DNA from: Thermophilibacter provencensis
GTDB lineage: Bacteria > Actinomycetota > Coriobacteriia > Coriobacteriales > Atopobiaceae
Direction: 5' to 3'
Assembly: GCF_030372065.1 (NCBI RefSeq)
Contig: NZ_JAUDEA010000007.1
Location: 1 to 64,000, forward strand
Length of the DNA: 64,000 nucleotides
The position numbers were made by a program, and so were the translations under genes. Positions 59,194 through 64,000 of this stretch are shown piece by piece; within the stretch, counting starts at the first letter, position 1; each line of letters starts with the position of its first letter. The notes beneath the pieces were generated by a model, which did not search any database, was not told the origin of the DNA, and was given only the letters and a program-made list of their open reading frames with translations.

Positions 59194-61577
59194 GCGAACC
59201 CGAGAAGAGCGCCACGAGCGAGGCACTGCCGCAGGCCGCGCAGCCGGCTGCCAAGCCCAAGAAGCAGGTGCCCGGTGCCGCCAACTACCGGCTGCTCCAG
59301 TCCGCCTGCGAGGCGTATCTCGACGAGGAGGGCCGCGAGAAGGTCGACCGTGCGTATCGCTTTGCCGCGGACTACCATCGCGACCAGCGCCGCCGCTCCG
59401 GCGAGCCCTATGTCAACCATCCCGTTGAGGTTGCCCTCATCCTCGCGCACGACCTGCGCATGGATGAGGACACCATCTGCGCGGCGCTCCTGCACGACAC
59501 GGTGGAGGACACCCCCGCGACCAAGGACGAGCTGGCGCAGCTCTTTGGCCCCACGGTGGCCGACCTCGTGGACGGCGTGACCAAGCTCACCTCCATCCAG
59601 GTGAGCTCGATGGACGCCAAGCAGGCCTGGAACCTCCGCAAGATGTTTCTCGCCATGAGCCGTGACATCCGCGTGGTCATCATTAAGCTCGCCGACCGCC
59701 TGCACAACATGCGCACCCTCGCGGCGCTGCCGCCTGACCGCCGCGTCTTCAAGGCGCGCGAGACCATGGACGTCTACGCGCCGCTGGCCGATCGCCTAGG
59801 CATCTCGTCAATCAAGTGGGAGCTCGAGGACCTGGCCTTCTTCTGGCTTGAGCCCGAGGAGTACCAGCGCGTGGCGCGCATGGTGCAGGACTCCCGCGCG
59901 CAGCGCGAGGACGACACGGACGCCGCCATCAAGACGCTCGACGACGAGCTCAAGGCCGCCGGCCTCAAGGACTACCAGATCACGGGCCGTCCCAAGCACC
60001 TCTGGAGCATCTACCAGAAGATGACGCGCAAGGGGCGCGAGTTCTCTGACATCTACGACCTCATCGCTCTGCGCGTGATCACGCAGACGGTGGGGGACTG
60101 CTATTCCGCGCTCGGCGCCGTCCACTCCCTGTGGAACCCGCTGCCCGGCCGCTTCAAGGACTACATCGCCACGCCCAAGGCAAACCTCTACCAGAGCCTT
60201 CACACCACGGTGGTGGGGCCCGACGGCAAGCCCATAGAGATCCAGATTCGCACGGTCGAGATGCACGAGGCCTCCGAGTACGGCATCGCCGCGCACTGGC
60301 TCTACAAGAAGGAGGGCAACTCTCGCGGCCGCATGAGCGCCGAGGACCGCGCCATCGACTCCACGATCAACTGGATCCGCAAGACCCTCGACTGGGCCAC
60401 CGAGGACGACATCGACGACCCGCACGAGTTTCTCGACAACCTGCGCGTGGATCTCTTCGAGCACGAGATCTTTGTCTTCACGCCCAAGGGCGAGGTCATG
60501 AGCCTGCGTCGCGACGCAACCCCGCTCGACTTTGCCTATGCCGTCCACACCGAGGTGGGCAACCACTGCGTGGGCGCCAAGGTCAACGGCTCGGTGGTGC
60601 CGCTGTCCTACAAGCTCAACATGGGCGACCGCGTGGAGATTCTCACCAACAAGAACGCCAAGCCGAGCCGCGACTGGATGAGCCTCGTTGCCATGCCCTC
60701 CACGCGCGCCAAGATCCGCAAGTTCTTCTCCACGCAGAACAGAAACGACGACGCCGAGGCCGGGCGTACCGAGCTTGCCCACGAGCTGCGCAAGCGCGGC
60801 TATGGCATATCGACGCGCCGCACCGTGAAGGCCATCGAGCGCGTGTGCGAGAGCTTTGAGCTGCGCGGGCCGGACGACCTCTTTGCGAGCATCCATACGG
60901 GCAAGGTCTCTGTGAAGCAGGCGGCCAACCGCATCGGCGAGATTCTCGAGGAGGGCTCGCCCGAGCAGCTGGCCGCCGCAGCGGCCGAGGCCGAGAGGCG
61001 CGCCGAGCACGAGCGTGCCATGGCGAGCGGCAGCACGCCCGTCATGAAGTCCTATGCGCTCACGCAGGCCGCGCGCGGCAAGCGCAAGCGCTCTAACTGC
61101 GGCGTGGTGGTGAAGGGAGACCCGGACCTTCTCGTGCACCTGGCGCACTGCTGCAACCCGGTTGCGGGAGACGAGATCGTGGGCTTCATCACGCGTGGGC
61201 GCGGCGTCTCCGTGCACCGCGCCAACTGCCCCAACGTTGCCGACCTCCAGCGCAACCCCGGCCGCATGATCGAGGTGGCGTGGGACACCTCGGGCGCTAC
61301 GGAGTTTCGGGTGGAGATTGTGGTGGAGGCCACGGACCGCATGGGCCTGCTCAAGGACATCACCGTGGCCATCGGGGACGCCGGTGCCAACATCCTCTCT
61401 GCGGCCACGCAGACGAGCTCCTCGGGCGTGGCGCGCCTGCGCTTCCTCGTGGCAATCTCGGACGCGAGCCTGCTCGACGCCCTTCTCGCCACCGTGAGCC
61501 GGGTGCCGTCCGTCTACGACGCGCGCCGCATTATGCCCGGCGAGGGCGCCAACCAGATGAAGCGCCGCGTGAAGTGA
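59190..61577 (+). CDS. rel: bifunctional (p)ppGpp synthetase/hydrolase
   Basis: A 795-residue RelA/SpoT homologue controlling the stringent response. It has an HD hydrolase domain (AALLHDTVEDT near residue 101 with the HD pair intact), a synthetase domain (KGREFSDIYDLIALRVI near 285; YQSLHTTVVGPDGKPIEIQIRT near 335), TGS (EIFVFTPKGEVMSLRRDATPLDFAYAVHTEVG near 430), a Cys/His-containing zinc-finger-like region (HCCNPVAGDEIVGFITRGRGVSVHRANC near 655) and a C-terminal ACT domain. Both catalytic halves look intact. ATG at 59190 overlaps the recJ fusion stop and follows GGGGAAGGAG. Confidence 0.96.
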   Translation: MSEPEKSATSEALPQAAQPAAKPKKQVPGAANYRLLQSACEAYLDEEGREKVDRAYRFAADYHRDQRRRSGEPYVNHPVEVALILAHDLRMDEDTICAALLHDTVEDTPATKDELAQLFGPTVADLVDGVTKLTSIQVSSMDAKQAWNLRKMFLAMSRDIRVVIIKLADRLHNMRTLAALPPDRRVFKARETMDVYAPLADRLGISSIKWELEDLAFFWLEPEEYQRVARMVQDSRAQREDDTDAAIKTLDDELKAAGLKDYQITGRPKHLWSIYQKMTRKGREFSDIYDLIALRVITQTVGDCYSALGAVHSLWNPLPGRFKDYIATPKANLYQSLHTTVVGPDGKPIEIQIRTVEMHEASEYGIAAHWLYKKEGNSRGRMSAEDRAIDSTINWIRKTLDWATEDDIDDPHEFLDNLRVDLFEHEIFVFTPKGEVMSLRRDATPLDFAYAVHTEVGNHCVGAKVNGSVVPLSYKLNMGDRVEILTNKNAKPSRDWMSLVAMPSTRAKIRKFFSTQNRNDDAEAGRTELAHELRKRGYGISTRRTVKAIERVCESFELRGPDDLFASIHTGKVSVKQAANRIGEILEEGSPEQLAAAAAEAERRAEHERAMASGSTPVMKSYALTQAARGKRKRSNCGVVVKGDPDLLVHLAHCCNPVAGDEIVGFITRGRGVSVHRANCPNVADLQRNPGRMIEVAWDTSGATEFRVEIVVEATDRMGLLKDITVAIGDAGANILSAATQTSSSGVARLRFLVAISDASLLDALLATVSRVPSVYDARRIMPGEGANQMKRRVK

Positions 61578-61622
61578 CTCTAGGGGGACAGACGCCCCTT
61601 GATTCACCTTGGAGGAGAGACG

Positions 61623-62258
61623 ATGGACGAGAAGAGAGACGAGCTGCGGCGCTACGTGGTGACGCCGCTCGCAACCAACTGCTATGCCTATGTGAGCGCG
61701 GGGGAGTGCCTGGTCATTGACCCCGGCGGCTCCGGGGAGCAGGTGGCGGGGCACCTGGGCGACGTGTGCGTCGTCTGCGTCGCTGCCACGCACGGCCATG
61801 GCGACCACGTGGGCGGCGTGGCCGCGCTCGTGAGCGCCACCGGCGCCCCCTTCGCCATCCACGCCGCGGACGCCGCGCTCGCCGCGCGGGCGGGCCAGAT
61901 GAGCGAGGTCGGCCGCTCCTATGACGACGACGCCCCGGCCCCGGACCGCACGCTCTCCGAGGGAGACGTCATCGCCGTGGGCACCGCCACGTTCACCGTC
62001 ATGGAGACGCCGGGGCACACCCCGGGCGGCATCGTGCTCGTGGGCGGCGGCAGCGCCGAGGGCGTCGCCTTCGTGGGCGACACGCTCTTCCCGGGAAGCC
62101 ACGGCCGCACGGACCTTTCCGGCGGCGACGAGCCCACGATCATGGCCTCGCTCGCGCGCATGGCGGACGAGATTGCGCCCGAGACCGCGCTGCTCTGCGG
62201 GCACGGCCCTGCCACGACGATGGCGCGGGAGCTCACGCAGAACCCCTTCCTGCGGTAG
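61623..62258 (+). CDS. metallo-beta-lactamase fold hydrolase (glyoxalase II-like)
   Basis: A 211-residue MBL-fold enzyme. The metal motif is ATHGHGDHVGG near residue 59; further ligands are the His in ETPGHTPGG near 134, FVGDTLFPGSHGRTD near 154 and the late CGHGPATTM near 196. The order and spacing fit small glyoxalase II-like thioester hydrolases commonly encoded next to rel. ATG at 61623 follows GGAGGAGAGACG; the in-frame ATT-type extension upstream is not used. Co-transcription with rel is likely (45-base gap). Confidence 0.88.
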   Translation: MDEKRDELRRYVVTPLATNCYAYVSAGECLVIDPGGSGEQVAGHLGDVCVVCVAATHGHGDHVGGVAALVSATGAPFAIHAADAALAARAGQMSEVGRSYDDDAPAPDRTLSEGDVIAVGTATFTVMETPGHTPGGIVLVGGGSAEGVAFVGDTLFPGSHGRTDLSGGDEPTIMASLARMADEIAPETALLCGHGPATTMARELTQNPFLR

Positions 62259-62287
62259 TGACCGCTTCCCGCGCCGCCGTACCTTTG

Positions 62288-62331
62288 CGCGATACATGCT
62301 TTACAGGGCGCATCGCACGCGATACGCTATC
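62288..62331 (+). promoter_or_regulatory. toxin-antitoxin promoter and possible operator
   Basis: TTTACA and TACGCT are 17 bp apart upstream of the antitoxin gene. GATA-CGC-TATC (62321-62331) overlaps the -10, and GCGATAC occurs twice (62288 region and 62319 region). This layout suits autoregulation by a ribbon-helix-helix antitoxin. Confidence 0.5.
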
Positions 62332-62351
62332 AGCGACGAAAGGGGACCACG

Positions 62352-62735
62352 ATGGCAGCTACCATGACGGTGCAGGTCAACGCCCGCATAGACGCCGAGC
62401 TCAAGCGCGAGGGCGACGCCGCGCTCGCTGCCGCCGGCCTCACGCCCACCCAGGCGGTTCGTGCGCTCTGGGAGCTGGCGACGCACCTTAAAGAGTCTCC
62501 GGGCCAGCTCCGCGCGGCGCTCCTCCCCGACGAGCGGCAGCGAGAGCAGGCCGCGCGCGACAAGGAGATCCAGCGCAAGCTCAAGTTGGTCAAGGAGGGT
62601 GCCAGCCTGATGGAGCGCTCCTACTGCTCAAACGGGCTTCCGTGGCCTCCGCCTACCTCCGAGTTGAGCTATGACGAGCTCAAGGAGCTTGCCTACAGGG
62701 AGCGCTCTGGCGAGGAGATGGGGTGGACCGAGTGA
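62352..62735 (+). CDS. RelB/DinJ-type antitoxin
   Basis: A 127-residue protein whose first 60 residues match the RelB/DinJ ribbon-helix-helix antitoxins (MTVQVNARIDAELKREGDAALAAAGLTPTQAVRALWELATH). The C-terminal half is charged and probably unfolds around the toxin (ERSYCSNGLPWPPPTSELSYDELKELAYRERSG). ATG at 62352 follows AAAGGGG; an ATG at 62364 is also possible. Its stop overlaps the PIN toxin start (GTGA). RelB-type antitoxins usually pair with RelE or YafQ toxins, so the PIN partner is unusual. Confidence 0.85.
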   Translation: MAATMTVQVNARIDAELKREGDAALAAAGLTPTQAVRALWELATHLKESPGQLRAALLPDERQREQAARDKEIQRKLKLVKEGASLMERSYCSNGLPWPPPTSELSYDELKELAYRERSGEEMGWTE

Positions 62736-63223
62736 GCGCGCGGAAGATTCTTCTCGACACGAACGCCTGGGTTGACTACTTCGATGGCGGTCGCCCCAGT
62801 CACGAGAAGATGCTCGCGCTGGTTAATCGGGCGCTAGGACTCGGAGCCAGCCTGCTCTACTCCGTACCCTCCGCAAAGGACATCTTCTACCTCATGAGCA
62901 GCGTCTATAAGAGCGATTATCGTAGGGAACATGCCGGCGTGCTCTCCCATGCTGCCGCTGCGGCGGCGGCCGAGATGGCCTGGGGGTGCGTAGACAACAT
63001 GTGCGAGATCGCGACCGCGGTGGGATGCGACCAGGCGGATGTGTGGCTCGCCCGCAAGCGCAAGCGCCTCCATCGAGACTTTGAGGACAACCTCGTCCTC
63101 TCGGCGGCGGACCGCGCGAAGGCGGACCTTCTCGTCACCAACGACGACCAGCTGCGCCGTCACGCGCCCGTCGCGGCGATGAGCGTGGCTGACGCCCTTT
63201 CCTATTTGGAGAGCTTGGACTAG
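62732..63223 (+). CDS. PIN domain toxin (VapC-like ribonuclease)
   Basis: A 163-residue PIN-domain protein, expected to be a metal-dependent ribonuclease. Acidic active-site residues lie in LLDTNAWVDYF (Asp near 9), SAKDIFYLM, FEDNLVLSAADRAKADLLVTNDDQ (conserved Asp/Asn cluster near residues 110-133). GTG at 62732 overlaps the antitoxin stop; GTG at 62723 would add three residues. It is close to the tRNA-Leu gene, a common acquisition site for such modules, though no integrase is seen. Confidence 0.85.
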   Translation: MSARKILLDTNAWVDYFDGGRPSHEKMLALVNRALGLGASLLYSVPSAKDIFYLMSSVYKSDYRREHAGVLSHAAAAAAAEMAWGCVDNMCEIATAVGCDQADVWLARKRKRLHRDFEDNLVLSAADRAKADLLVTNDDQLRRHAPVAAMSVADALSYLESLD

Positions 63224-63283
63224 CCGCGTCGTCCTTCTCGCCCGCGCTCTGGTATAGTCGTTCTGCCGGCGAGAGCCGCCCAG

Positions 63284-63367
63284 GCCCGAGTGGCGGAATG
63301 GCAGACGCGGCGGTCTCAAAAACCGCTGAGGAAACTCGTGTGGGTTCGAGTCCCACCTCGGGCACCA
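63284..63367 (+). tRNA. tRNA-Leu (anticodon CAA)
   Basis: An 84-base class II tRNA. Acceptor arms GCCCGAG / CTCGGGC pair perfectly. The anticodon stem GCGGT / ACCGC encloses the loop CTCAAAA with CAA, which reads UUG. A long variable arm (TGAGGAAACTCG) and the T-arm GTGGGTTCGAGTCCCAC are typical of tRNA-Leu. The CCA end is encoded (63365-63367). Confidence 0.96.
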
Positions 63368-63516
63368 GATTTTCCTGCTGGCGAGAAGCGCGTTCTTCTC
63401 GCCGCCGCGCCCCACGCGCTACTCGGGATTCGTAGCGGGCCCGTGCACGCCGGCTGCGCCCCGCTCCGTTTGGGTATAGTGTCAGCGTACGCAGACACCC
63501 AAGGAAAGGAAGCAAT

Positions 63517-64000
63517 ATGGCACTTACGAGCGAGGTCACATCCGTCCTCAACGAGCAGATCAACAAGGAGATGTACTCCGCCTATCTCTACCTCACCTTT
63601 GCCGACTACTACGAGGACCGCGGCCTGAAGGGCTTTGCCAACTGGTACGAGATTCAGGCCAAGGAGGAGATGGACCACGCGCTGGCCATCCGCCGCTACC
63701 TCCTCGACAACGACTTCAAGCCCACGATGGAGGCCATCGCCAAGCCCGACAAGACCTTCGAGAACGACCTCGCGCCGCTCGAGGCGGGCCTCGAGCACGA
63801 GGAGTACGTCACGAGTCTCATCCACCACTGCTACGAGGTGGCCCACGAGGCGCACGACGTCCGCACGATGAAGTTCCTGGACTGGTTTGTCTCCGAGCAG
63901 GGCGAGGAGGAGACCAACGCGCGCGACATGATTACCAACATGAAGCTCTTTGGCTGCGACCCCAAGGGCCTCTACGACCTTGACCGCGAGTATCAGGCTC
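63517..64000 (+). CDS. ferritin (partial, runs off the window)
   Basis: Iron-storage protein; 161 residues are visible and the C-terminus lies beyond the window. The four-helix bundle has the ferroxidase residues: Glu in NEQINKEMYSAYLYL near residue 17, KEEMDHA (Glu50 and His53 type) and the later HEEYVTSLIHHCYEVAHE and SEQGEEETNARDM. This matches bacterial non-haem ferritin (FtnA). ATG at 63517 follows AAGGAAAGGAAGC. A weak -10 (TATAGT, 63475-63480) lies upstream. Single gene as far as can be seen. Confidence 0.93.
   Translation, partial: MALTSEVTSVLNEQINKEMYSAYLYLTFADYYEDRGLKGFANWYEIQAKEEMDHALAIRRYLLDNDFKPTMEAIAKPDKTFENDLAPLEAGLEHEEYVTSLIHHCYEVAHEAHDVRTMKFLDWFVSEQGEEETNARDMITNMKLFGCDPKGLYDLDREYQA

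Noticed and set aside
62352-63367. Genomic island at tRNA-Leu
   Set aside because: No integrase, no repeat of the tRNA 3' end and no change of base composition were seen; only the toxin-antitoxin pair is adjacent.

Overview
The window looks like chromosomal DNA of a high-GC, anaerobe-type actinobacterium. The most likely group is the Coriobacteriia, close to Olsenella and other Atopobiaceae. This is inferred from GC content, frequent GTG/TTG starts, gene content (paired heterodimeric ABC exporters, YhgE/Pip proteins with a TetR regulator, a DUF1015 protein, a MetRS-like enzyme with a KASSS loop, a phasin-like/UbiB pair) and possible leaderless starts. No database was searched, so the genus is a guess. 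No phage, conjugative element, transposase gene or CRISPR-cas locus is visible.

Layout. 1-7445: gltX, two tandem YhgE/Pip membrane proteins and a divergent TetR regulator with a palindromic site between them. 8126-17349: metK, an LCP-family protein, a PP2C-like phosphatase, then priA-def-fmt-rsmB. 17544-21820 (minus): HAD hydrolase, TPR-like protein, DUF1015 protein. 22263-26717 (plus): HAD phosphatase, phasin-like protein, UbiB-type kinase, DUF308 membrane protein. 27253-35994 (minus): two heterodimeric ABC exporters and a MarR regulator; near-identical palindromic sites abut the -35 boxes of both transcription units, so one regulator probably controls both. 36442-43784 (plus): an uninterrupted phosphate operon, pstS-C-A-B-B-phoU-response regulator-histidine kinase, preceded by a PHO-box-like set of direct repeats. 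44173-48136 (minus): an alpha/beta-hydrolase fused to a GNAT domain, and metG. 48206-55356: DUF3267 protein, queH, corA, queA, a coiled-coil membrane protein (minus), ptsH and tgt; three queuosine genes lie close together. 55861-63223: a RecJ-RecQ fusion, the (p)ppGpp enzyme Rel, a metallo-beta-lactamase-fold hydrolase, and a RelB-like/PIN toxin-antitoxin pair. 63284 to the end: tRNA-Leu(CAA) and a ferritin cut by the window edge.

The most unusual content is between the genes. Six intergenic regions carry arrays of a fixed 26-bp asymmetric unit, GCCGAGAAAA-N8-CTGTACCA, 48 copies in all by eye. Neighbouring units in the same orientation are 40-43 bp apart (32 of 36 steps) or 31 or 51-52 bp apart (4 of 36). 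These steps equal 3, 4 or 5 turns of B-DNA. In every array all left-hand units point right and all right-hand units point left, with one switch. A second family (GTTTTGGGCAA ... TTGCCCAAAAC) bounds elements that are exactly 143 bp at two loci and also always faces inward. Further short repeat families (CCGTCCG...GCCCGTACTT; CTCAAATCCGGATTTGAG; TGACAAAGGTGACAGGGTA) fill other gaps. The helically phased arrays are my best candidate for an undescribed system: they look like a scaffold for a DNA-binding protein rather than an RNA or CRISPR element.
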